Assembly: GCA_038501195.1 (NCBI GenBank) | Contig: JBBPUQ010000003.1 | Location: forward strand, 2,310,501-2,374,500 | Length of the DNA: 64,000 nucleotides | From: Nemania diffusa | Lineage: Eukaryota; Ascomycota; Sordariomycetes; Xylariales; Xylariaceae | Direction: 5' to 3' | Shown here: one piece after another, positions 23,662-35,270 of the stretch | Layout of the letters: each line of letters starts with the position of its first letter | Position numbering within the stretch: the stretch's first letter is position 1 | The notes under the pieces: model-generated | What the model was told of the DNA's origin: nothing | Seen by the model: only the letters and a program-made list of their open reading frames with translations | The model's database searches: none | Position numbers and translations under genes: made by a program

Positions 23662-26569
23662 ATGGATCAATGGCAGGGCTACCAGGACGCCCCCGGCGGC
23701 GCTCCGAGGAGATATAATGGCACTGGCCAAATGACGCCCAACCGTGAATACCCTCAACAACAGTCCGGACAGGCGCACCCGCCCGCTGGCTTCAAATACG
23801 ATCAATTCCAGGGCGCAATAAACTCTCATCCCGCACAAACTAATGTCGCGTCGCCTGTCGCCACCTCGCGCGACGGCAATGGCGACGTTCCTATGCAAGA
23901 TGTTCATGATCCCTACAGTGCTATGAAGTATCCTATGCGACCACACCATCAATCCCATCTCTCCGGCGGCGGTAGCCGATCGTCTAACCTACATTCGTCT
24001 GCCGAGCCTTCAGCCGCTGCTCAGCGTTACTCACCCATGGAAGTCCTTTCGCCTACGTCACCATACGGCTCTAAGATAACATCGAGCCAAGGCCAGTTCT
24101 CAACACCTCACAGCCAGCGACAGTCTCCGACTAGGTCCGATTATCCTCCTACAAGCCCTTATTACGGTCGTCAGGGCTCCCAGCTCCCCCCGATAGCGCC
24201 CTTCGTCAACAGCCAGGACAGTTATCCGTCGTCCGCAGTGGCTGCCCTTGATGGCACTTATACTAACGAGTCCAAATTACAAAGGCGGCCGTCGCATGCA
24301 CAGCCTACAAACATGTCTAATGAGAAGAAGCCGGTTCCTCAACTGAGGAAGATTGAGGCTCCATCTGAGTTGCGGCCCAGGATGAATTCACAACCGCCCT
24401 TTCGACGAGCAAACCCAGAAGGTGGTTTCATAAGTGTATGACCCTAGACTCCTAACACCTTGGTAATAACATATGCTAAACGGTTGCGTCAGCCTCTCCA
24501 AGCCCTCACCGTTCATCTACCGGCGACATACCGGATCTGTAATCCTAATTTCAAGTACGAATCTTCGAGAAATCCTCGCCGAGTCTTAACCAAGCCGAGC
24601 AAAGGGACTAAGAATGATGGGTATGACAATGAGGACAGCGATTATATACTCTATGTCAATGATATACTAGGATCAGAAGAGGCGGGCCACAAGTACGTCT
24701 ACCGTTGTCTTCATCTGTTCCTATTCGCGACTCTAACTGACTCTTTAGGAACCGATACCTGATTCTTGATGTGCTTGGACAGGGCACGTTTGGGCAAGTT
24801 GTGAAGTGCCAAAATCTGAAGACACAAGAGGTGGTGGCTGTTAAGGTTATCAAGAATCGAACAGCCTACTTCAACCAGAGTATGATGGAAGTATCGGTAC
24901 TAGACTTAGTATGTTTTGTTACCACGGTTCTTGTCACTCTAGACCCTAACCAATGAATAGGTAAATACGAAGCTCGACAAGAACGACGACCATCATCTGC
25001 TACGGCTTAAAGACACTTTCATACATCGACAACATCTGTGCTTGGTATTCGAATTACTAAGTGTCAATCTATATGAATTGATAAAACAGAATCAGTTCCG
25101 TGGTCTTAGCACGACGCTTGTGCGAGTTTTTGCGCAACAGCTGCTGAATGGGCTCGCTCTCCTGAATAAGGCCCGATTAATCCACTGTGATTTGAAGCCA
25201 GAAAATATCCTTCTCAAGAACCTGGAGAGCCCCATCATCAAGATCATCGATTTTGGTTCGGCCTGTGATGAGCGGCAAACAGTGTATACCTACATCCAGT
25301 CCCGATTCTACCGATCACCAGAAGTATTATTGGGTCTTCCGTACTCGTCTGCGATCGACATGTGGTCTTTAGGTTGTATAGTGGTTGAGCTTTTCCTAGG
25401 CCTGCCACTCTTCCCTGGTTCTTCGGAGTATAACCAAGTATCAAGAATTGTCGAGATGCTAGGCAACCCACCAAATTGGATGATAGAGGTTGGCAAACAA
25501 GCCGGTGATTTTTTCGAAAAAAGGCAAGACGAGTATGGCCGGAAGAGTTATCATCTAAAAAGCATGGAACAATACTCGAGAGAACGTGGCACGAAGGAAC
25601 AGCCCAGCAAGAAATATTTCCAAGCGAGTACTCTACCGGAGATCATCAAAACGTATCCGCTGCCGCGGAAGAATATGAAACAGGGCGAAATCGAGCGTGG
25701 TAGGTTTTTAGAAGTCGACTTCGTTGTATCTGCACCGCTAATATTCTGCCTTAGAAATGAACAACCGAACAGCTTTTATTGATTTCGTGCGTGGGTTGTT
25801 AACAATCAGTCCCCTCGAAAGGTGGTCACCTCAGCAGGCCAAACTCCATCCGTTCATTACTCAGCAAAAGTACACTGGTCCTTTCGTACCACCGATGAAC
25901 CTCAAGTCAAGCTCACTGAACCGGTCACCAGCGCCAGGCACTCAACAACAGCAGCAGGCTGCTGAACTCAGCAAACAAAGGGAAAGAGCTCAGGCCGCAC
26001 AGGCTGCTGCTCAGGTCCAGGCTGCTGCTCAAGGCAGTTATGCGATGCAAACTAACCAGTATCCTCAATCTCCTCATGGACAGGCTCCCATTTATGGGAA
26101 TAATGGCATGTACACACCAGGAGCTAGCCATGCCGGTCCGCCTCCCCCTTATGCTCCCCAGCAATCGCCCTATGGCCCTATGGTCATGAATCAGGCGCCG
26201 GCGCAGATGCCAGCCGCAAATTATGGCGGTGTACCCCAACCGAATTTGTATCAACAAGCTACAGTGCGAGCAGGGCGCCAGCGAGCATCTACTATGGACC
26301 AACAACAGAGTGGAATCCCAGCAGCGATCCAAAGAGTTGCAAGCCATCTAGACCCAAGCCAACCGATCCGACTTCAGCCAAGCCCAGCATACTATCCTCC
26401 ACCTGCTGACGGTATGGGACTCACGGATCCCGGTGCTGGTCGAGTTGCTGGTCGACGAGACAGCCGAGCACAAAGGGGCGGTGCGAGAGGCAGCAACCGT
26501 GATTTTATACGGAACTTGGAAGAACGAACGCTCGAGGAGGGGTTCAGTAGCCAAAGCGGGTGGCATTGA
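23662..26569 (+). CDS. YAK1: DYRK-family dual-specificity protein kinase YAK1
   Basis: Five exons, 23662-24435, 24493-24692, 24749-24908, 24961-25699 and 25755-26569, give 895 residues. All introns are 52-57 nt, and frames join cleanly at every junction. The N-terminal ~260 residues are Ser/Pro/Gln-rich, and the conserved PLQALTVHLPATYRICNP box opens exon 2. The kinase domain starts near residue 327: Gly loop GQGTFGQV, AVKVIK lysine, HCDLKPEN with catalytic Asp at about 455 (the Cys replacing the HRD Arg is usual in DYRKs), DFGSAC at about 475, and the DYRK activation-loop YTY at about 487-489, whose second Tyr is autophosphorylated in the family. The C-terminus is Gln/Ala/Pro-rich. Yak1 slows growth and promotes stress responses downstream of the Ras/PKA and TOR pathways. 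An in-frame start further upstream is not an ATG, so 23662 is chosen. Confidence 0.95.
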
Positions 26570-29161
26570 GGAAATTGTATATGATCTAGCAAGCCCTGGA
26601 CACGCCCTGCTCTCCGTGCCCATCACTACGCACCCATCGATCCCTTCACAGCCTGGTTCGGCTATATTTTGGGGACCTTGAGATCCAAGTCGATCTAATT
26701 GAATGAGGACTCAGAGATAGCGCAGCAGGGGTAGGTCCCGACGAGAGATTGGCGGGGCGGGTATATAAGATACCGTCCGGCGCGCCACGGAACACGATCG
26801 CCGGAGGGTTTCTCAACTCGATTTACGACCCATGCTACGCAAATGCGTGAGGGCCTTTCCAAATATGGAGGTGCCTTCCCAGCTGCTCGATCAAAGTGCT
26901 CAGAAAGCATAAACTTCGGTCGCAGGAATGGAGAGCCTATCTAGCTAGATGTGGCTCAAACCCCTTGGTTGCATGCGCTCAGGCATCCCTTCAGATGCTT
27001 CTTTTGTATTTTCTCTTTTCGACTACCTTCTATATTCTGAATCGCAATGGATGAGTTCTGTAGTGATAATGTGGCTATTATAGCCAGACATCTGGGCTTT
27101 CTGGCTTTCGGTTAAGTCGAAGGTCTAATGCGCACTAACGACTGTAGAATGTAGGCAAGTGGGCAACCGAAAGATTTCAGTTGCTGGCTAAGATGGGATA
27201 GGGAGGATGGAAGGAAAGCAAAAAAAAAAAAGGAGAAAAGCTGTCGCTGTGAACGGAACGCACCATACAACTACCGGCTAAGGCGCTATCCAAATTTCCA
27301 TAATATCATGATGCCTGCCGAGAAATAGTAGATGATAAGCATCGGCTGGGTTATGCACAAAGTTAAACTCAGAACTGCTGAATGAATCCTTAGATTCTTC
27401 TCCTGAGGTTTTGGGAATTATTATGCTTCTTCTTGTTCCGAAGGGTCGTGCTTACATTATCTCGTGCAGTTTCACTCATCTAAGGCATAAGAACTAATTA
27501 GTGTAGTGGCTATCTTCACATTGTACACAGTCGGTTTATTTAGACTCCTCCAAGCGGACGCGACGTGGCTCGTCAATCACGCTATAGCTCTTAGACATAT
27601 TAAAATTATATTCGAGAGTATAATGAAATGTATGCCTAGTTGAACGAGAGCGGACGGTCATAAATATCTACGGCGTTCGAGATGTGGTAACAAGGGTATA
27701 TAGTAAAGACTATTAGGGTGTTTGGGGGAAATGATCGAAATGTTGTAACCTAGAAGCTAATTCTATTACTAGCAGGTTTGACGGATCGTGAAACGAAAAG
27801 ACACCGCGCACGGCGCACTTAAATATAACGTCTATCTCATCTAAGTATTTACCTCCTAGTGTTGGATTGGTGACATATTTTATACTATAATAATGTGCAT
27901 CATAATAATGATCTTTTGGCGCAGTGGTAAATCCAACACCTAGATAGGTTCCACATTATGTGGTTGAACGTAACCCCGACCGGCTCTCCCCGGCCAAGAA
28001 GGCCGGGACTAAAGGTCAACAGACGCTCATTGGTTCCCATACCACGGAACTGGGGTTCTGTGGACTACTTATCCTATTCTATTGGATTTCTACCTAAATC
28101 ACCCTGCGATGAAGCCCGTGCAAACCCTCTTCTGTTAGCCAGCTTGCCGGCGCACCCTGATGAGTGTATGTATGTAGTATCGTCCAGGTCATTGACTGTC
28201 GTGTGCTTGGTGACCATAGAGTCCTTCGATGGGCGAGTCGGTCTACTTACTATATATCATCATTGGACTGGGTATCCAGACGGGTTGAAGCTATCAAAAG
28301 GGAAATTTCAGATAGCGGCTCGTGAATGCCCGTGGTTATAAACCCCTTGCCCTCGATGCATCGCTAGAAGGTTGCAATAACCTTGCTGATTGAAAATGTG
28401 CTGGCCGAAACTTCTGCTATCCGGTGGGTTCTGGGGTGGATGAAGGTGACTGGCGATGAGGCGTATATTCATAGTGCCTACGCCCATATAGATCGACGTG
28501 CGCTATCACCTTCATGCCGTTATTGGTGCTGTTGGCTAGGTGTGCTATTAAGTACATGATGAGCTCTTGAGGATTACAGCCTAGCAGCAGTGTTCCGGGC
28601 AAGTCTGTAGCTTGTCAGGATGGCAAAGATAGGCATAAACACTAGAATGGATATTGTTTGCTCGGTTGGTGCAATGAGACCGATGACGTCTTCTAAAATT
28701 TCTATAAATCATTTCATGATGCATCTTATTGAGTCTGGTATTCCTATTCACGACCGCCAGCTCTCACAGTAGGCTGTGTTTCCCCTCAACGCCTTAAACG
28801 GCAATTGCCGTTGTGCTAAACCAACCCATGTGTAAGGAGAACCCTCCAGTCCACGCGACAATAGTAATACAGGAGAAATAGGCCACATGGCATCAGGGCC
28901 ATGATATAATAGGCGGCGAACCTAGCCTACGAGCCGATTTTATTCGGTCTTCAGCGTCTGGTACCTCCCCGATGAGAGGAGCCTTGCTCCTTATTATCCT
29001 GGGGGCGAGAGGAAGCTTTGATAGGGCGTACTGGTAGGAATGTTCTTGCTGTGCGAGCATCTGTAACTGGAGTCCAACTATGACTCGAGCCAATCCATGC
29101 GAGGATGACTAAGTGCTGAGCCAGGTCCGTTATTAAATCGACTCGTCTCTATCAAAATGTC
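26570..29161. other. Intergenic region, 2.6 kb
   Basis: No gene is supported with confidence. An A-run lies at 27220-27231. A TA-flanked inverted repeat occupies 27856-27943, and a tRNA A-box-like string (TGGCGCAGTGG) follows its right arm region at about 27917. An orphan 127-codon frame at 27958-28341 on plus has no recognisable motif. 28400-29160 shows nothing coding. Confidence 0.4.
27856..27943. repeat. Small TA-flanked fold-back element or hairpin
   Basis: CTAGTGTTGGATT at the left and AATCCAACACCTAG at the right are inverted copies apart from one extra base. Both terminal repeats can be read as lying just inside TA dinucleotides. The interior is AT-rich and contains a tRNA A-box-like TGGCGCAGTGG. 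No matching B box is convincing, so I do not call a tRNA. Confidence 0.45.
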
Positions 29162-30252
29162 CTATCGCCCTTGTCGAAAGCCAGTGTCTCTGCGATAGCC
29201 CACGTTTTTGTTACTCTTTACTTGGTTCGAGGGGACCAGCTTGTCGCTGTATAGACCTTGATCTGCATCTTCTATTTCCATATGGTTATCAAATCCCATA
29301 GATCCGTCGACAAGCACACTATTGCCGCCAAGCCGGGTCTCATTAGTACGCTGGGCACGTGGGCCCTTAGGTGGTGCTATGTAGCCACCGGGTTTCATGT
29401 ACACGCTCAATGTTCGTCCATCGGCCTGTGAACATTGTCCGTTCATTAGTTTAGGTCTTGGTTGGACCATCGGGATGAATGAAACTTACGGTCTGCTGGT
29501 CAAACCTCTCTATGACCCGATCGGCACCTTCTTTGCTCTCAAAGACTATCTCCGCAATCACAATCGGGTGAGTCTTAACCAGCCGACAGCTACTGACCAG
29601 GCCTCCCACGGGAGTTAATGCGCTCTCAATGTCAGCAGCCGTTGTGCCTGGCGCAAAGTTCTGTGCTAGGACCGCGAATGGGCCGGCCAGTCCCTTGATA
29701 GTAATACCGCGCGCCTGCTGCGGATCAACTATGTTCATCTGTTGGCCACCGGTTGACGAGGCTGCGGTTCGTGAAAAGGCATTCGCTAGCTTGGCAGCAC
29801 GGTTCGGCCGTGTATTCTGCGCGCCAGGTTTGGCCTTCGGGAGGGTCGTGCCGGGGGGGTGGACACGCGCAGCTAAGGAATTGGGAGCTGGTTGCGGCGC
29901 CCTCGACTGTCGGCCGCCCTGTGTACCATGTAGATCGTGTGTCCAGTCGCCATTGATATTGCCAGCTGGAACCCGGGCCCCGAATGATACACGCTGTACA
30001 GGATGTGTGAGCTATTGACCTCTGTAAGGGGGAAGAGGGCCATAGAATAGCCAAAAAAGTGTAGATATTCTGTACCTTCTTGACACCAACTCGGCTTGCT
30101 AATGAGCCGCCAGCGCCGGGTCTTAGAGGCGCGCTGGCTCGGCGCTGGCTGTCTTTAGAAAAGATGCGCGCGGCGAGTTCTTCGTTTCGCTTGCGCTCTC
30201 GGCCATCGTTGATGATCTTCTCGAATTCGAGTGCGTGTTTCTGTTTCGACAT
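29162..30252 (-). CDS. RRM-domain RNA-binding protein
   Basis: Three exons on the minus strand, 30252-30076, 29993-29490 and 29425-29162, all phase 0, give 314 residues. Introns are 82 nt (GTACAG donor, GTACAG acceptor) and 64 nt (GTAAGT donor, CACAG acceptor). The N-terminus is charged (FEKIINDGRERKRNEELAAR), followed by a basic, Arg/Pro/Ala-rich stretch. A single RRM covers about residues 153-235 (ITIKGLAGPF as RNP2-like strand, IVIAEIVFESKEGADRVIERF for the RNP1 region), and its last strand is in exon 3 (GRTLSVYM). The tail is acidic then basic, ending near GYRRDTGFRQGR. The layout recalls small nuclear mRNA-export adaptors such as Yra1/Mlo3, but the match is not specific enough to name it. 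The gene is divergent from RPL2, sharing a 671-bp promoter region. A longer in-frame start at or above 30402 is possible but lacks conserved features. Confidence 0.75.
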
Positions 30253-30923
30253 GACGTCGACTGCTTTGCCAGAAATGGAGGCACCAAACGGGATCGTATC
30301 GCAGGGCGTCCGTTTATTGGCTGGCAATGGAAGAGAGAACGAAGTGTTAGGGAATGGGCGACGGGAAATGAGGTCTATAATAGGGAATAATGATTCTTGC
30401 ACTACCTTTGCGTAACGGAACGATGTTGGTTGATGATGTAAGAATACCTGTCAAGGTGAAGGTAAAGCTCCTAACTGTATGCGCGTGAAATTCACTTAGT
30501 TCGCAGGGGTTGTCTACGTACCGCGTTCCGGTATGGTATAGTACTATAGTGGTTAGGTGCATTGGATGTTGTCTGAATACATGTTAGGTAGTTACAGAGG
30601 TGGGGTGCTGTCATGTGTGGCTCGTAAAAAATCGGAAATGTGGCTGGGCACTGAGGCTGCCCCTCTCTATCGAATCTGACCCCACTGTACAAAGGTACTT
30701 AAAGTGACCCTACGCATTGACCACCTGCACCTCAGAGGAGATTAGGGTCAAGCGAGGACTGGGACCAGCTGGCTCCCACACAAACTAGCGGACCAGGGAA
30801 AATTGTCGGCTCTCGAATTTCGGGCTTCTCTACACCAAAAAACTTCGAGTTCAACTACCATCCACCACACACACCCCATCTCCTTCTCTCACCAACTCGG
30901 ATTGCGCACAGTAGACCAGCACA
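30253..30923. promoter_or_regulatory. Divergent promoter between RRM gene and RPL2
   Basis: 671 bp separate the two start codons. ACCCTACGC near 30707 resembles the ACCCTA-type elements of ribosomal-protein promoters, but I cannot show it is functional. A CA/CCA-rich tract lies directly upstream of the RPL2 start. No other gene is visible. Confidence 0.4.
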
Positions 30924-31887
30924 ATGGGTCGCGTTGTAAGTTGCGAACGGACGAGCGAACACAGGCATCGGCCTCGATGACGAGAGAAATACTAATCGCG
31001 ACTCCAGATCCGTAACCAGAGAAAGGGTAACGGTGGTATCTTCAGTAGGTTGACCTCGAATCACGAATTGCTTCATCAGAGCCATCAGCATACTCACCGT
31101 TGTCCTTAGCCTCCATCACCCGCCTACGAAAGTCGCCTGCCAAGTTCCGAAGCCTCGACTACGCCGAACGCCATGGCTACATGCGCGGTGTCATCAAGGA
31201 GATAATCCACGACCCCGGCCGTGGTGCTCCCCTCGCCCGCGTCGTCTTCCGCGACCCCTACAAGTTCAAGCAGGTCAAGGAGACATTCATTGCCAACGAG
31301 GGCATGTACACCGGCCAGTTCATCTACGCCGGAAAGAACGCCGCGCTCACTGTCGGAAACGTTCTCCCCCTCTCCTCCATGCCCGAAGGTACCGTCGTCT
31401 CCAACGTCGAGGAGAAGGTTGGTGACCGTGGCACTTTGGGCCGCACGTCCGGCAACTACGTCACCATCGTCGGCCACAACCCCGACGAGGGCAAGACCCG
31501 TATTAAGCTCCCCTCCGGCGCCAAGAAGGTCGTCAGCAGCAACTCTCGTGGCATGATTGGTATCGTTGCCGGTGGTGGTCGTACCGACAAGCCCCTGCTC
31601 AAGGCCTCCCGTGCCAAGCATAAGTTCGCCGTCAAGCGCAACTCTTGGCCCAAGACTCGTGGTGTTGCCATGAACCCTGTCGACCATCCTCACGGTGGTG
31701 TAAGTTTTGCACGACGAGAGACGAGAGAGGAAGTAGGAAAAATGCTGACACAGGCCACTAGGGTAACCATCAACATATCGGTAAGGCTTCGACTATCTCG
31801 AGATACGCGGCGCAAGGTCAAAAGGCGGGTCTTATTGCTGCCAGACGGACAGGTCTGCTCCGTGGTACGCAAAAGACAAAGGAGTAA
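30924..31887 (+). CDS. RPL2: 60S ribosomal protein L2 (uL2, metazoan L8)
   Basis: Four exons, 30924-30935, 31008-31044, 31110-31699 and 31762-31887, give 254 residues, the usual length for fungal uL2. The first exon encodes only MGRV and the second only 37 nt. Such tiny 5' exons are common in fungal ribosomal-protein genes. Diagnostic segments are [49 protein letters not shown], the C-terminal [20 protein letters not shown] spanning the last intron, and the end QKTKE. uL2 sits next to the peptidyl-transferase centre, and the HPHGGG loop contains the functionally important His. Codon use is strongly C-ended, as expected for a highly expressed gene. The last acceptor was chosen at CACTAG/GGTAAC because the earlier ACACAG site breaks the conserved reading. 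Confidence 0.97.
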
Positions 31888-33675
31888 ATTGTTTCTCCTG
31901 GTCACTGGTTTATCAAGGCGGTTGGAGTTTCATTGTTACTCTTTGCATCTTCAGGTACAGGCGAGTCGACATGACATAGGCTCAATGGGAACGTACCCGG
32001 CATCAAATTAACTCGTTCGGAAGACTCATACGAAGTGACGCGAGGCGTGAATGGATGCCATGGAACTCGTATATGTGAAGATGTCTAAGTCGTAAGGACT
32101 GCTGCACAAAGGTCAAAATAAGATAGGCAGAGTCCAGACTACAGGCTGGATTGTGTAATGAAAAAATGACGTTAACGCACTCAAGCCAGAAACATGACAA
32201 AATGATTTGATTCAGGTCTATCGCTGTGTAGTCCGTCGCTCCATGCCATTTCACACATAGATGGATTAGTATGGTCTAGCTTCTAGATCAAATTGCTTGG
32301 AAGAGCAATTGCTGAAGGAGGTTCATCGAGATACAATACTACAACGTAGATCCTCAATTTCACACGAAGTTATGATAGTGCTTAATATTCTACCTGGACA
32401 AGTTATAGATCACTCCTCGCGACTAAGCCGCGGTGTCTTTTTCTCTTTTGGAAATGACATCTCAATGATCAAAGACACCTTATAACTCTAGTAGCTCGTG
32501 ACACAGGAGATTTTTTCATCCTTGGACCGACTTTCAAATGATGTTAGTTTAAAACACCTACCAGTCTTAGTATTCGCTATTAAACCCGTGAGACATTGTA
32601 CTCAAGTCTATTGGTGTTATACTTAAGAATTCTACCTACCCTAGGATAGGAATCTGCCTGTGCAATATCCTAGATTGGCAACTCCTTTGCTGGGTTGATG
32701 GCCTCCAGTCCAAATAATTAGGTAAATATGTTTTTGTTTCTGCTAGCACCGCCTTCGACTCTAACTTGAGTGGAGGCCTGCGTCAGATTCAATTACCACC
32801 GGAACCAGCTGTATCTAACCGGCGGATCCTCGGGCGGCCCGAGACCAAGTCCGGTCTTTCACCTTGTATTATTAGCTACCTAGTAAGATAGGGAGGTATG
32901 CCATCTTGAATACCCCTGAACCGCTGGATTTCGGCGACCGCAGCAATTCCCCTCAGCGCGAATTCAACCTCTCCATCTACATCAGTTACGGATTTGTATG
33001 GGGCTCTGGACAAATCTCGTCCTTGCCTAGCTCGTGTCGTAGTATCTTTCAATAGTACGAAGTAACCATCGGCATATCCCACCCACATCCTCAACTTCAC
33101 TACTGATAGGGTAGAGGTTGCCTGTATACAGCTCAGTCTATGCGCGCGTAGTTGGGTCGGTTCTAAATGATTTCTAACTTAGCTATCATGCAGTATGACT
33201 GGACGACTGACAACCAGCAGAATCGGATTAGCCAGTGCGCCTATCACAGCTAAGCACATCTAGACAATCGATCACCGTGAGGGCTCCGTGTACCTACCAA
33301 CTTCTTCTGAGTAATCCGTTTGCGGTCTCGCCGTCACTTAATTAGCATCCTACCCATGTCCGGTTTTCTTCATTCCAACGTGGCTGTGGCTTTGCCAGCT
33401 TTGCGCTTACCACCCTTATTATCGTCAGCCTTATTTAGGGGTACAAAATACGCCTCTACTTTCGCTTCTCCTGTCGCTTGTTGACACTTGGACGAGAGTT
33501 TGCTACCTCTGAAGATGCTACTGCCTCCATTCTTACTATCTCCGACTAGCTTTTTTTTTTTCACTCACTAGTTAGTGTCATGCTGTAGCCAACGCTCTGA
33601 TGTTGGTTAGATCGGCAAAGCTGCCCTTCTATACAAGAAGTGTTGTTCGACCCAGACAGGCAGCTATGACCAAAT
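31888..33675. other. Intergenic region, 1.8 kb
   Basis: No gene is supported. Short minus-strand frames at 32876-33100 and 33370-33564 look somewhat protein-like (the latter is Lys-rich) but match no family I know. I looked on the plus strand for a NACHT P-loop (GxxxxGKS/T) that would complete the downstream ankyrin gene and found none. A poly-T run is at 33550-33561. Confidence 0.4.
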
Positions 33676-34629
33676 ATGGATTCTGAAGACCAGTGGCCAA
33701 AAAAACCCACACCTCTATTGAACAAACGTCTTCCCAACCTTAGCGAACTATTCAGCGACATTCTAAAACGAGACACTGGAAATGCAGCAGAATTTCTACT
33801 TAGCATTCAGTGGATACTTTACGCAAAGCGGCCGCTAGAACCTGTGGAATTTTACAGTGCAGTGATCGTTGGGACAAGAGATCAGGTTCAGTGGGAATGC
33901 GATCCCAGCCGAATTACGGCCCACGATTTAAACAGCTTTGTCTATTCTTCTTCTAAAGGGCTTGCTAGAGTCATCGGATCAATCCCACCGACTGTTCAAT
34001 TTATCGACAGATCCGTACGCGATTTCCTCTTGAAAGATGGCGGGATCCAGCGCTTGTGGCCTAGCCTCGCGGCAGATTTCGAGAGCCAAAGTCATGACAG
34101 GTTGAAGGAATGTTGTTATACATACTCTCGAGGGCATAACCACATTGCAAACGACCAAGAGCCCCTAGATGCTTCTTTTCATGAAACGGAAGCCCTACGA
34201 CAACGAGCATTAGCAAAATTCCCTTTCCTTGAATATGCAACACAGCAAGTCTTATATCATGCCAATATTGCCGCTATTGGGATCCCTCAGCATGATTTTC
34301 TAAGGTCGTTCGACCTTAAAACTTGGATCGGTCTCCACAATCTCTTCACTGAGTTTGAACCCCTTCGGCATACGCCATCTGTAAGCCTGCTTTACATTCT
34401 TGCCGAAAATAACTTCGCTAGACTTATAAGTAGCATACCTTGGCATGATACTAGAAATTGTAATAATGAAGAACGATGCGGGCATCCGATTTTCGCCGCT
34501 TTAGCAAGGAGCCACCGAGAAGCGGTCAGGGCCTTGCTGGAGTCACAGTTAGGCTTAATAGTAGATTCGGACAGCATCGCTACGACATTACCTTGTGGAG
34601 AGAGGTTAAGGATTAGTAAAGTCCAGATG

Positions 34630-35270
34630 CCACTATCATGGGCTGCCGAGCACGGCTATAGTAAGCTTGCACAACTATTGGCCGAAAAAGGTCCCGAAAA
34701 TGGTGGCGACCTCGAATCAAGGGATAGTTATGGCTGGACGCCGCTATGGTCAGCGGTACTCAACGGGCATCAGCAGATCGTGCAGATGCTAGCCCAAAAA
34801 GGTGCTAATCTCGAGGCAAAGGATATCCATGGCCAGACGCCGCTATTATGGGCAGCAAGGAAAGGGCATCATGAGACAGCGCAGCTGCTGATCGAAAACG
34901 GTGCCGATCTTGAAGCAAAGGATTATTGTAGCTGGACCCCACTACGATCGGCCATAATTAACGGACATGAGGGTATTGTACAGCTACTAGCCCAAAAGGG
35001 TGCCGACCTCGAATCAGAGGATATTTGTGGTTCGACGCCGCTATCACAAGCTGCAAGAAAAGGACACCAGGGGGTCGTCCAGGTGCTGGTGGATAATGGT
35101 GCTAACCTTAGGTCGAAGGACAGATGTGGCTTAACGCCGCTATTATGGGCTAAAGGTAGAGGTCATCCAGAGATCGTAAAGTTGTTGGTAGAGAATGGTG
35201 CCGATTTTGAGTCAAAGAAAAGTCAAAGTTGGACGAAGCTACTATGGGCTGCTGGGACAAGTTCTGTCGA
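34630..35270 (+). repeat. Ankyrin repeat array (99-nt period)
   Basis: Five good 33-residue ankyrin repeats plus degenerate flanking ones, with the TPLxxA core at 99-nt spacing (for example Gly codons at 34732 and 34831). Repeats 1 and 3 resemble each other (NGHxxIVQxLAQKGA), as do 2 and 4 (AARKGH), suggesting past duplication of a two-repeat, 198-nt unit. Ankyrin arrays usually mediate protein-protein recognition. Confidence 0.9.

Noticed and set aside
29725..30402. 225-codon frame on minus strand as an unspliced gene
   Set aside because: It runs through the intron of the RRM gene. Splicing to 29993 gives the coherent RRM protein.
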